The notes: generated from the sequence alone by a model not told the origin. A stretch of 10,320 nucleotides of DNA from an uncultured Akkermansia sp. (GCA_904501915.1 CAJGCV010000071.1:1-10320), one strand, 5' to 3'; positions 1 through 7,295 are shown, counted from the first letter of the stretch. Translations and numbers: made by a program.

Positions 1-37
1 TCAAACGGATACAGGCCAAGGCCTGCGGTTTGTTTGA
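1..37. repeat. Nested inverted repeat at the left window edge
   Basis: TCAAAC (1-6) is complementary to GTTTGA (32-37). Inside it lies CAGGCC (12-17), AA, GGCCTG (20-25). Together they form a hairpin with an asymmetric internal loop (5 against 6 bases). It may continue left of the window. There is no T-run next to it, so it is not a textbook terminator, although it could be the remnant of one or a transcript-end structure of the gene to the left. The rest of 38-168 shows no gene that I can support. Confidence 0.45.
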
Positions 38-168
38 TGTACGGTACTTGTTCTTGAAACTACGGCAAGTTCACTTCCTGAGACTTCAAAGAATGCACAA
101 AACTTCTCGTACCTTCTACCAGCAAATCTGAAACAGACCCGAAACTCACATCATTTTGCTTTTCTCCC

Positions 169-197
169 TTGCCCTCACCTGGTTTCGGTACTATAAT
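169..197 (+). promoter_or_regulatory. Sigma70-type promoter of the GH84 operon
   Basis: The -35 element is TTGCCC (169-174; four of six consensus bases). The spacer is 17 bp. The -10 element is TATAAT (192-197; perfect match). Transcription would begin near 203, leaving a leader of about 52 nt before the ATG at 255. Because the promoter lies downstream of the TTG at 156 that opens the same reading frame, it also argues that translation starts at 255 and not further upstream. Confidence 0.75.
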
Positions 198-203
198 AGC
201 CTA

Positions 204-236
204 CAGGTGTGGTCTCTCTCTATATATACTCACCTG
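204..236 (+). promoter_or_regulatory. Stem-loop in the 5' leader of the GH84 mRNA
   Basis: CAGGTG (204-209) and CACCTG (231-236) form a perfect 6-bp stem with a 21-nt pyrimidine- and TA-rich loop. The stem begins within a base or two of the predicted transcription start, so it would cap the 5' end of the mRNA. It could stabilise the transcript or be a protein-binding site at DNA level; the sequence does not tell which. It ends 18 nt before the start codon and leaves the start itself free. Confidence 0.4.
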
Positions 237-254
237 CCTCAACCATACACACAT

Positions 255-3119
255 ATGAAACTGCATTTCAGATCTCTTTTTCTGACCCTCTGGAGCGCCG
301 CTCTTGCATTTACAACAAATTCACAACAGGCCGAAGCCGTTGTCATATACCCGCAACCGCAGCATAATGGCATGCGCTCCGTAACCACGCGCGTGACAGA
401 AGCGCAGACACACTACCGCACACCGGAAAGCAAAGGTGGCATGTGGGAGCGGCTGCCGGATGTTCCCGGCGGCTACGCCATTGAAATCACCCCGGGCAAA
501 CTCACCATCTATGCCAACGACGAGGACGGCCGCTACTACGCCCGCCAGTCCATTATCCAGATGCTGTACAACGTACCGGATGCCCTGCTGGCGCACAACG
601 ATGTATTTGCCGACAAGAGTCTGCGCGAGGTAACGCGTCTGGGTGAGCTGCCCATGGGTATCTTGGTAGACTGGCCGGATCTCCCGTGGCGCGGCGTAGT
701 GGAGGGATATTACGGAGCCCCCTGGAGCTTCGAAGCGCGCTGCTCCATATTCCGCTTTATGGGGCGGAACAAGATGAACCTCTACATTTATGCCCCCAAG
801 GATGCCCCCTACCACCATGGCAAAGGCTGCTACGAGGCCTACCCCGCCACGAAAGCGGCCGAGCTGCGCGACCTGGTGAAATACGCCCGCCAGAACCATG
901 TGCGCTTTGTGTGGGCCATTCACCCTGCCAACACCGTGAAATGGGCAGAAAATGGCGGTAAAAACCAGTTGGACGGGCTCTGCCGCAAGCTCCAGCAGAT
1001 GTATGACCTTGGCGTGCGCGATTTCGGCGTGCTCGTAGATGACTCCAGCGGAGAAATCGGCAAAGCAGAGCGCCAGGTGCAGCTCACCAACTACATTCTG
1101 GAAAACTTCATCCGCAAGCATCCGGATGTGAACCAGACCCTCATCATGTGCCCCACCGGCTACAACCGCAGCTGGACAAACGAGAAATTCCTCACGACCC
1201 TGGGCAATGGCCTGGAAAAGAGTATTCCGGTCATGTGGACCGGCGACACCGTGGTGCACGATATCACACTCTCCGGGCAGCAGTGGGTAAACCAGCATGT
1301 GAAACGCCCCACCTTTATCTGGTGGAACTGGCCGTGCAATGACTTCAAGCGCAGCCGTCTCTCCATGGGCCGCACCTATGGTCTTGATACAAACCCGGAT
1401 ATGAAGAACCAGATGAGCGGCTTTGTAGCCAACCCCATGGAGCATGCGGAAGCCAGCAAGGTAGGCTTGTTCGGCGTGGCAAACTACACCTGGAACATAG
1501 ACGACTTCGAATCGCGCACCACCTGGGAGGCCGGCATGATTCGCCTCTACCCGCGCCACCGCGAAGCCATGAGCGTTTTCTGCGCACACAATTCCTACCT
1601 CCTGCCGAACGGCCATGGCTATTTCCGCGAGGAATCAGTGGATATCGCCCCCACCGCACAGGCCTTCATCGACAGCATTGCCGCAGACCAACCGGATTTG
1701 AAGGCAGGCCTGTTGCTGCAGCTGGAATTCGATAAGATGATAACCGCCGCCCGCGAGCTCAAACACACCAACAACCCCGTGGCCGGGCTCTGCCAGGAAA
1801 TCCGCCCCTGGCTCGACCAGTTCGAGCTGGTCGGCGTGGCAGGGGCTTCCATCATGACCGCCTTTGCCACCAAGGATGAATACCTCTTCCACTATTTCTT
1901 CGACACGGTGAAAGCGCTGTACGACATGCGCTCCACCCTGCGCAACGAATGGTCTGCCAGCGGGGTGCGCAAGGTGGACGATGTAGAGGTGGCCGCCTAC
2001 GCCATGACCCCGGTGCTCAACGCCGCGTTCTCCTACCTGAACGCCCGCGTGTATGCCGAACTTTCCGGGCAGAAGCGAGCCGTACCGAAATTCACCGCCT
2101 CCTGCGGCAATCCCAAGGCAGAACCGGCCCGCATCATGGACGGACGCCCCAGTTCCTTCTGGTCGAACGATTGCCGCCAGCAGGCCGGCCAGTGGTACTG
2201 CCTGGACCACGGCTCCCCCATCAGCATCAACAACATCTGCCTGATTATGGGTGGTCAGCGCCAGAAGGACTACCCCCAGACCGTGCAGTTTGAGGTTTCA
2301 GACGACGCTGCCAACTGGCAGCCGGTCGGCGCCCCGCAGCACGGCAACATGGCTATTGTGAACCTCTCCAAGGCTCCCATCCGCGCCCGCTACGTGCGTT
2401 TCCGCATTATCGCCCCGCGCCCCAACTGGCTGAGCATATGCGAATTTGCGGTAAACCGCACCCTGCCGCCCTATGTTGATTCCGATGTGGAAGGTCAGAA
2501 CCTGACCGCCTACAGCAACAACACCGATATCGGCATCAACCGAGTCATGGAGGTGTTCCATCTGGCTCCGCAGCGCCATATCACCCTGGAGCTGCCCACC
2601 CCCATCCACCCGGAATGGGTGCAGATGAACCTGGAGAACGGCCAGATTAACCAGTGGGGAGCCATTACCCTCACCCTCGAATCCGGCCAGGTGGTACCGC
2701 TCCAGGCAGAGGTGAAGAAGAACCGCATCTATGTCAAGAAGGAGCAGCTGCCCAAGGAACGCATCACCGCCATGAGCATCACGAACACGGGCAACGAGGC
2801 GCAGGAAATCAAGCTGACAATCTTCAACATCGGCATCACCCCGGATGCACTGGATACCGATACCCGCAGCATTTACGATGCAGATATTGCCACGGCATAT
2901 CTCTGCTCCAAGGCCGCGCTCGATACGACATTCCCTGTGCCGGATGGTGCCACCGAACTGATTATCGTGGGCAATGTCCGCTGCGGAATTACCGGAGCCG
3001 CACTTACCAGCGAAGGTGAACACGTGTGCCGCTACAAGATTCAGCCCGGCGTCAAGGAAGTGCGCATCACTCACCCGAAGAAGGAGTACAGCTTCATCAA
3101 CGAGGTCATCTTTAAATGA
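255..3119 (+). CDS. Secreted GH84 beta-N-acetylglucosaminidase (hyaluronidase/O-GlcNAcase family) with F5/8C module
   Basis: Predicted 954-residue exported glycosidase that removes beta-linked N-acetylglucosamine from glycoproteins or glycosaminoglycans. A signal peptide covers about residues 1-28 (hydrophobic LFLTLWSAALAF, cleavage after AEA). An N-terminal alpha/beta domain (about 29-138) precedes the GH84 barrel (about 139-430), which carries the adjacent acid pair D262-D263 in VLVDDSSGE, PTGYNRSW (300-307) and FIWWNWPCND (354-363), in line with the substrate-assisted mechanism of the family. A helical region (about 431-605) is followed by an F5/8 type C/CBM32-like module (about 611-734: DGRPSSFW, then VQFEVSDDAANW). 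The last 220 residues are beta-rich and unassigned. The frame is open up to a TTG at 156, but the ATG at 255 gives the signal peptide and follows the promoter. No Shine-Dalgarno is visible. First gene of a four-gene run; its TGA overlaps the next ATG. The GH84 call is firm; the natural substrate (mucin O-glycans likely) is inferred. Confidence 0.9.
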   Translation: MKLHFRSLFLTLWSAALAFTTNSQQAEAVVIYPQPQHNGMRSVTTRVTEAQTHYRTPESKGGMWERLPDVPGGYAIEITPGKLTIYANDEDGRYYARQSIIQMLYNVPDALLAHNDVFADKSLREVTRLGELPMGILVDWPDLPWRGVVEGYYGAPWSFEARCSIFRFMGRNKMNLYIYAPKDAPYHHGKGCYEAYPATKAAELRDLVKYARQNHVRFVWAIHPANTVKWAENGGKNQLDGLCRKLQQMYDLGVRDFGVLVDDSSGEIGKAERQVQLTNYILENFIRKHPDVNQTLIMCPTGYNRSWTNEKFLTTLGNGLEKSIPVMWTGDTVVHDITLSGQQWVNQHVKRPTFIWWNWPCNDFKRSRLSMGRTYGLDTNPDMKNQMSGFVANPMEHAEASKVGLFGVANYTWNIDDFESRTTWEAGMIRLYPRHREAMSVFCAHNSYLLPNGHGYFREESVDIAPTAQAFIDSIAADQPDLKAGLLLQLEFDKMITAARELKHTNNPVAGLCQEIRPWLDQFELVGVAGASIMTAFATKDEYLFHYFFDTVKALYDMRSTLRNEWSASGVRKVDDVEVAAYAMTPVLNAAFSYLNARVYAELSGQKRAVPKFTASCGNPKAEPARIMDGRPSSFWSNDCRQQAGQWYCLDHGSPISINNICLIMGGQRQKDYPQTVQFEVSDDAANWQPVGAPQHGNMAIVNLSKAPIRARYVRFRIIAPRPNWLSICEFAVNRTLPPYVDSDVEGQNLTAYSNNTDIGINRVMEVFHLAPQRHITLELPTPIHPEWVQMNLENGQINQWGAITLTLESGQVVPLQAEVKKNRIYVKKEQLPKERITAMSITNTGNEAQEIKLTIFNIGITPDALDTDTRSIYDADIATAYLCSKAALDTTFPVPDGATELIIVGNVRCGITGAALTSEGEHVCRYKIQPGVKEVRITHPKKEYSFINEVIFK

Positions 3120-3832
3120 TGAATAGCGAATTCCAGGACAAAGTTGCCGTCATCACCGGCGGCGCCCAGGGCATCGGCCAGTGCATTGCCCGGCAATTTG
3201 CCGATGCCGGGGCACGGGTCTGCATCATCGACCTGCAGGATAATCCCTGTTTTGTGGGTGATATCAGCAAGGAGGCCGACCTCCGCGCCTTTGCCGCGAA
3301 AGTGCTGGCAGAATACGGGCATGTGGACTACCTCATCAACAATGCGGCCCCGCTCTTCAAAGGGCTGCCGGATTGCAGCTGGCAGGAGTTCAACTATGCA
3401 CTGCAAGTGGGTGTGAGCGCACCCTACATGCTCACCCGCCTGTTCTACAAACACTTTGCCCCAGGGGCGGCCATTGTGAATATCTCTTCCAGCCGCGACC
3501 GCATGAGCATGCCCGGCACCGAATGCTACACCGCAGCCAAGGGCGGTATAGCCGCGCTCACGCATGCACTGGCCATCTCGCTGGCCGGGCGGGTGCGAGT
3601 CAACTCCATCTCGCCGGGGTGGATTGAAACCGGCAACGCCACCTACACCGGGGCAGATACCGCCCAGCACCCCGCCGGGCGGGTCGGAACGCCGGAAGAC
3701 ATTGCCTCCATGGTGCTCTATCTCTGCTCCGGCAAGGCCGGTTTCATCACCGGCGAGAACATCTGCATCGATGGCGGCATGACCCGCCAGATGATATACC
3801 ACGGCGAGCACAACTGGAATCTTACCATGTAA
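3116..3832 (+). CDS. Short-chain dehydrogenase/reductase (SDR), FabG-like
   Basis: Classical SDR of 238 residues, a cytosolic NAD(P)-dependent oxidoreductase of unknown substrate. Visible motifs: the cofactor loop TGGAQGIG (14-21), acidic D39 at the end of the second beta strand (suggesting NAD(H) rather than NADP(H)), NNAA (75-78), catalytic S125 and the YTAAK pair Y138/K142, then the SPGW motif. The helix-4 asparagine of the usual catalytic tetrad appears replaced by glycine (LQVGVSAP, about residue 99), a change that other SDRs also seem to carry. The ATG overlaps the GH84 stop (ATGA), implying coupled translation; a second ATG at 3119 is an equally possible start. The MBL-fold gene follows after 12 bp. 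Automated annotation might call it a 3-oxoacyl-ACP reductase, but the distance from the fab gene and the glycosidase context make a sugar or small-alcohol substrate just as plausible. Confidence 0.88.
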   Translation: MMNSEFQDKVAVITGGAQGIGQCIARQFADAGARVCIIDLQDNPCFVGDISKEADLRAFAAKVLAEYGHVDYLINNAAPLFKGLPDCSWQEFNYALQVGVSAPYMLTRLFYKHFAPGAAIVNISSSRDRMSMPGTECYTAAKGGIAALTHALAISLAGRVRVNSISPGWIETGNATYTGADTAQHPAGRVGTPEDIASMVLYLCSGKAGFITGENICIDGGMTRQMIYHGEHNWNLTM

Positions 3833-3844
3833 CCCGGCGACAGC

Positions 3845-4624
3845 ATGCACGTCTACGTCCTCATCGAAAACACCACCACCCGCAGCGGACTGATTGCAGA
3901 GCACGGCCTCAGTCTGCTCATCGAAACCTGCGGACGGCGGCTTCTCTTCGATACCGGGGCATCCCCAGCCTTTGCCGGAAATGCCGAAGCGCTGGGTATT
4001 GATCTGAACACCGTCGACATCGCCATTCTCTCCCACGGTCATTACGACCACGGCGGCGGCATCGCGCGCTTTCTGGAGCTCAACAGCCACGCTCCCGTCT
4101 GGCTGAGCCGGCATGCCTTTGAACCGCACTTCAATGCAGCCGGCAAAGACATAGGGCTTTCCCCTGCCCTGACCGGCAACCCGCGGTTCCGCACCGCCCC
4201 TGCGGAGGTACTTGAACTGGCGCCCGGCATCAGTCTGCATCCCGCCAGGCTCCTGCCCACCACCTACCCCGTTGCAGGCGAAGGCATGAGCACACTGGAA
4301 AAGGGGCACTCCGCACCCGATGACTTCCGGCATGAGCAATACCTGCTTATCGAGGAACATGGCAGGCGAATCCTCTTCAGCGGTTGCTCCCACCGCGGCA
4401 TTCTCAACATCGCCACGCATTTCCACCCGGATATCCTCATCGGCGGTTTCCACCTGCGTCACACCCCGCCTCAGCAAATTATCCAGACTGCCGAAATCCT
4501 GCAGCAACTGCCCACGTATTACTACACAGGCCACTGCACAGGTGACCAAGCCCTCACTCAGTTACAACAATGTCTGGGGTCCCGGCTCCAGTCAATCACC
4601 ACAGGTCAAACCATCATACTCTGA
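3845..4624 (+). CDS. MBL-fold metallohydrolase, COG1237 type
   Basis: A 259-residue metallo-beta-lactamase-fold protein with no signal peptide, so probably cytosolic. The metal-binding motif is SHGHYDHGGG (63-72), giving ligands H64, H66, D68 and H69. Further conserved blocks are LLFDTG (33-38), FSGCSH (178-183), GGFH (200-203) and TGHCTG (228-233). This set of blocks resembles the archaeal and bacterial group often annotated as 7,8-dihydropterin-6-methyl-4-(beta-D-ribofuranosyl)aminobenzene-5'-phosphate synthase, a name that is rarely tested and should not be trusted for this gene. It starts 12 bp after the SDR stop and ends 9 bp before the next start, so it is almost certainly in the same transcript as GH84. 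No strong ribosome binding site is seen (ACCCGGCGACAGC before the ATG). Fold assignment is firm; the reaction is unknown. Confidence 0.85.
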   Translation: MHVYVLIENTTTRSGLIAEHGLSLLIETCGRRLLFDTGASPAFAGNAEALGIDLNTVDIAILSHGHYDHGGGIARFLELNSHAPVWLSRHAFEPHFNAAGKDIGLSPALTGNPRFRTAPAEVLELAPGISLHPARLLPTTYPVAGEGMSTLEKGHSAPDDFRHEQYLLIEEHGRRILFSGCSHRGILNIATHFHPDILIGGFHLRHTPPQQIIQTAEILQQLPTYYYTGHCTGDQALTQLQQCLGSRLQSITTGQTIIL

Positions 4625-4633
4625 CACCTCACC

Positions 4634-5761
4634 ATGGTATACACCACCAAGCCCCTGCGACTGGAGCAAACCAGAAAACTCGCCACCTGGCAATTTCTCC
4701 GCAACATCAGACAACGCTGGATACTACTGCTACTGCTGGCCCTCGCCTTCCTCTGGATTACCAACATGTCGCCCCTGTGGGCAGGCATATGCATCATTGC
4801 CATATACGGTCTTGTGCTGCTGCTGTGCTGGTTGCGCAGCCGTCGCATCTGGGCAAGAGAATGCGAGCGGTTCAACACACCAGGCTTCCTCACCATCACT
4901 GATGCAGGCGTACTCATCGAATACGAGGGAATGAGCTCATATTATCCCTGGTATATCTACAAGGATGCCACCATGGTGGATGATGTTCTGGTGCTGACAA
5001 TGGCCGGCATGCAGGACATATGCTGGAATCTTGAAAGCAGCACCGGGCAGCAGCGCACCAGCCTGCTGGAATTTGCCCGCTCCCATGTGCGCACCGATAA
5101 GGGAGTCCGTATAGCACCGCCCCGCAGCGTTCTTTCCACAACCACCGTAGCCCAGCCGGGAACCAGGGCAGAAGCTCTGGAAATGGGGGATATCGCGCTC
5201 ACGCAGCGCAAGGTATACAGCCCCTGGTATTGGGTGGTGATTGTCCTCATCGAAACAGCATTCCTGATTATTTGTTCCCTCTATACTCTGGAATGGGGCT
5301 TCGATAAAGACCCCTCCTGTACATTGGCTATCGTCTTGTTCGCCTGGTTCATTTTCAGAGCCATACGAACCCTGATTCACCCCGGGCTTCCCATGCTTCG
5401 CCGGAGTATTCAGGCTTATGGCCGCCCTGGCGGCGAGCCCTGCGAACGTATCGCTGACGGCAGAAGCGAATACATCATCTACAAGAACAGCCGCTGGATA
5501 CGCGCCGACTACGCCGCCATGACTGACCCGCTTCTGGGGCACCATGTCGCGGTCTGCCGCATCAAAAACACTACATTTGCCTACCCCAGAGGCTCAGAAC
5601 CGGCACTATTCGCTAACGCCGGCCGTTACAAACGCTCCCGCAAACCGTTCATAATCATCCTACTGGGAATCATCCCCATGCTTGCAGCTGCCGCTTACTC
5701 CATCTACATGCTGCCGCATTTCCCATTGAGCTACCTCACCTGGCTTCTTGGCTTGCGCTGA
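4634..5761 (+). CDS. Five-helix membrane protein with YcxB-like domain
   Basis: A 375-residue inner-membrane protein without a clear named family. Predicted membrane segments lie at about 29-45, 48-67, 199-218, 228-243 and 338-359. The soluble part after the first helix pair (about 79-150) has the look of a YcxB-like domain: a strand of the type FLTITDAGVLIEY, then YPWYIYKDATMVDDVLVLTM, ending in a conserved-position Arg/Leu helix. After the second helix pair another soluble stretch (about 258-335) may be a diverged second copy (RSEYIIYKNSRW), followed by a last helix. It begins 9 bp after the MBL-fold stop and is the last gene of the unit. No function can be assigned; proteins of this type are usually uncharacterised. 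Expression with GH84 is implied by spacing only. I see no convincing terminator after its stop. Confidence 0.75.
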   Translation: MVYTTKPLRLEQTRKLATWQFLRNIRQRWILLLLLALAFLWITNMSPLWAGICIIAIYGLVLLLCWLRSRRIWARECERFNTPGFLTITDAGVLIEYEGMSSYYPWYIYKDATMVDDVLVLTMAGMQDICWNLESSTGQQRTSLLEFARSHVRTDKGVRIAPPRSVLSTTTVAQPGTRAEALEMGDIALTQRKVYSPWYWVVIVLIETAFLIICSLYTLEWGFDKDPSCTLAIVLFAWFIFRAIRTLIHPGLPMLRRSIQAYGRPGGEPCERIADGRSEYIIYKNSRWIRADYAAMTDPLLGHHVAVCRIKNTTFAYPRGSEPALFANAGRYKRSRKPFIIILLGIIPMLAAAAYSIYMLPHFPLSYLTWLLGLR

Positions 5762-5818
5762 TGCTTCTCATGCGTCCGACGAAACTTTAATCCCAAGACG
5801 ATTTTAGCACACTAAAGC

Positions 5819-5850
5819 TTGACTAACGGTGAGTCGACGTGTAGTATGAT
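5819..5850 (+). promoter_or_regulatory. Promoter candidate for the YbjN-fabI unit
   Basis: A good -35 element TTGACT (5819-5824; five of six) is followed by TAGTAT (5842-5847) at 17 bp, or by the better -10 TATGAT (5845-5850) at a long 20-bp spacing. Start would be near 5855-5858, giving a leader of about 65 nt. The -35 overlaps the left arm of the inverted repeat at 5821-5868. Confidence 0.5.
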
Positions 5851-5868
5851 AAGCGAACAGCGTTAGTC
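5821..5868. repeat. 8-bp inverted repeat framing the YbjN-fabI promoter
   Basis: GACTAACG (5821-5828) and CGTTAGTC (5861-5868) are perfect reverse complements separated by 32 bp and centred on the -10 region. The left arm overlaps the -35 element; the right arm lies just downstream of the expected start. Because the left arm would not be transcribed, this looks like paired DNA operator half-sites about four helical turns apart and not an RNA hairpin. No regulator is identified. Confidence 0.45.
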
Positions 5869-5872
5869 TTAC

Positions 5873-5896
5873 ACCAGGCATCCTGGAGACCAGGCA
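5873..5896 (+). promoter_or_regulatory. Leader with two alternative hairpins before the YbjN gene
   Basis: ACCAGGCA occurs twice (5873-5880 and 5889-5896) with CCTGG (5882-5886) between the copies. CCTGG can pair either with the upstream CCAGG (5874-5878, 3-nt loop CAT) or with the downstream CCAGG (5890-5894, 3-nt loop AGA), so the two 5-bp hairpins exclude each other. No T-run follows, so there is no sign of a terminator in either state. Function is unknown and the stems are short. Confidence 0.3.
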
Positions 5897-5921
5897 CGCT
5901 AACACCAGAATCCTCTTCCGT

Positions 5922-6377
5922 ATGTCAAACCAACCGAACCTCCTGGCGCAAGTGCGCCAACACCTCATCAGCCACGGTGAATCCTACCAGTGGGTTACCA
6001 TGGGGGCTGAAAACGAAAAAATCGGCCTGGCCTATCTTCCCGTGACCAACACAGAGATTCCCTGCTCCTTCATGTTTACGGAGCTGAAGAATCCGTGCAG
6101 TCTCGTATTTGATGTCAATTTTGCCTATCGCATTTCACCGGCAGACCGCGCAGAGGTCAGCATGCTTCTGCTCACCCTCAATGCCAACCTGCCGGAAGGC
6201 CAGCTTCTCATCGATATGGAAAGCGGCCTTGTCTACTATCGTCTCAAATATGTGGTGACGGACAACAACGTCAGCGACGAAGACATCCGCGCCCAGATCA
6301 AGCACATGGAGGACGTTGGCATCGGCATGGCCCATACCTACCCCCGCATTATCATGCAGGAGTTCCCCCTGTATTAA
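5922..6377 (+). CDS. YbjN-domain protein
   Basis: A 151-residue soluble protein with no signal peptide or membrane segment. The central stretch (about 59-110), with SLVFDVNFAYRIS, then LLLTLNANLPEGQLLIDM and GLVYYRLKYVV, fits the YbjN/type III secretion chaperone-like fold: a helix with alternating strands and a conserved acidic residue just before a short Gly turn. YbjN proteins have been linked to stress tolerance and motility in enterobacteria, but no biochemical activity is established. The ATG at 5922 follows a roughly 65-nt leader; no Shine-Dalgarno is seen. fabI begins 30 bp after its stop, with no terminator between, so the two are likely co-transcribed. The family call is moderate, based on pattern and size. 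Confidence 0.7.
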   Translation: MSNQPNLLAQVRQHLISHGESYQWVTMGAENEKIGLAYLPVTNTEIPCSFMFTELKNPCSLVFDVNFAYRISPADRAEVSMLLLTLNANLPEGQLLIDMESGLVYYRLKYVVTDNNVSDEDIRAQIKHMEDVGIGMAHTYPRIIMQEFPLY

Positions 6378-6407
6378 CACCTACAACAAAAAGCACTTAC
6401 ACACTAT

Positions 6408-7202
6408 ATGTCCCTCGCAAAACCATTAGAAGGAAAGGTCGGTATTGTCACCGGCGTAGCTAACCACCGCAGCATTGCATTCGGCATCGCCAAAGCCTGG
6501 CACGAAGCCGGCGCCAAACTCATCTTCAACTACCAGGGCGAGCGCCTCAAGGACGGTGTCATCAAGCTGGTGAAAGAACACTTCGGTGAAGACACCCCGG
6601 TATGCTCGCTGGATGTGACCGACGACCAGTCCATTGCCGACTTCTTCACCTTTGTGGGCGAGCACACCGACCGCGTGGATATGCTGCTGCATGCCATCGC
6701 CTTTGCCCCCAAGGCTCCCGGTACTCTCGATGGCCACTTCTCTGATATTCCGCGCGATGCCTGGAACCTCTCCCTGCAGGTTTCCGCATACTCCCTCATC
6801 GCCCTTTCCCGCGCCGTGGCTCCCTTCATGACCAATGGCGGCAGCATCACGGCCCTCACCTACTACGCCAGCCAGAAGGTGGTGCCGAACTACAACCTCA
6901 TGGCCGTTTCCAAGGCTGCCCTGGAAACCAGCTGCAAGTACCTGGCCTATGACCTGGGCCGCCGCGAAGCCCCCATCCGCGTGAACTGCATCTCCGCAGG
7001 CCCGGTGCAGACCCTGGCCGCCCGTGGCGTTTCCGGTTTCACCGGCATGTTCAAGGTATACGAAGAGAAGAGCCCGCTGCAGCGCTCCTGCACGCTGGAG
7101 GAACTGGGTGCAACTGCCACCTACCTCGCCAGCGATGGCGCAGCCTCCATGACCGGCCAGATTCTCTACGTCGACGGCGGTTATGAAATCGTGGGCATGT
7201 AA
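6408..7202 (+). CDS. fabI: Enoyl-[acyl-carrier-protein] reductase FabI
   Basis: A 264-residue cytosolic enzyme that carries out the last step of each fatty-acid elongation cycle, reducing trans-2-enoyl-ACP with NADH (or NADPH). It is almost the same length as E. coli FabI (262). The divergent SDR cofactor loop is GVANHRSIAFGIA (16-28). The active-site pair is Y162 and K169 (Y-x6-K in PNYNLMAVSK), and Y152 sits ten residues earlier, as in E. coli (Y146, Y156, K163). SAGPVQTLAARG matches the substrate-loop region. The position equal to E. coli G93, known for triclosan resistance when changed to Val, is Ala (A98 in HAIAFAP), a residue also found in other FabI enzymes. The leader AAAAAGCACTTACACACTAT has no Shine-Dalgarno. 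A strong intrinsic terminator starts 26 bp after the stop. Confidence 0.97.
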   Translation: MSLAKPLEGKVGIVTGVANHRSIAFGIAKAWHEAGAKLIFNYQGERLKDGVIKLVKEHFGEDTPVCSLDVTDDQSIADFFTFVGEHTDRVDMLLHAIAFAPKAPGTLDGHFSDIPRDAWNLSLQVSAYSLIALSRAVAPFMTNGGSITALTYYASQKVVPNYNLMAVSKAALETSCKYLAYDLGRREAPIRVNCISAGPVQTLAARGVSGFTGMFKVYEEKSPLQRSCTLEELGATATYLASDGAASMTGQILYVDGGYEIVGM

Positions 7203-7228
7203 GCCCTATCCAGAGAAAACATCCCTGC

Positions 7229-7257
7229 CAGCCCCGGTTTTCCGGGGCTGTTTTTTT
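7229..7257 (+). terminator. Intrinsic terminator after fabI
   Basis: CAGCCCCGG (7229-7237), loop TTTT (7238-7241), CCGGGGCTG (7242-7250): a perfect 9-bp GC-rich stem directly followed by seven T (7251-7257). It closes the YbjN-fabI unit and separates it from the next promoter. Confidence 0.95.
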
Positions 7258-7295
7258 GTAAGGCTTCCCCTGATACGCGCCATGTTTATTTTTGC

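Noticed and set aside
3..131. Open plus-strand frame entering from the left edge (42 codons, stop at 129-131)
   Set aside because: Too short and without a recognisable motif; it may be the tail of a gene to the left but this cannot be supported.
156..254. 33-codon N-terminal extension of GH84 from a TTG
   Set aside because: It contains the promoter and would place the signal peptide internally; the ATG at 255 fits better.
321..1616. Long minus-strand open frame opposite GH84 (431 codons)
   Set aside because: It lies wholly inside the well-supported GH84 gene and its translation has no recognisable domain; it arises from GC-rich codon bias.
3071..4549. Long minus-strand open frame opposite the SDR and MBL genes (492 codons)
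   Set aside because: The plus strand encodes two proteins with clear motifs here; the antisense product is Gly/Val/Ala-rich without a family pattern.
5802..5817. TTTAG-CACA-CTAAA stem as terminator of the GH84 operon
   Set aside because: The stem is short and AT-only in most pairs and is not followed by a T-run.
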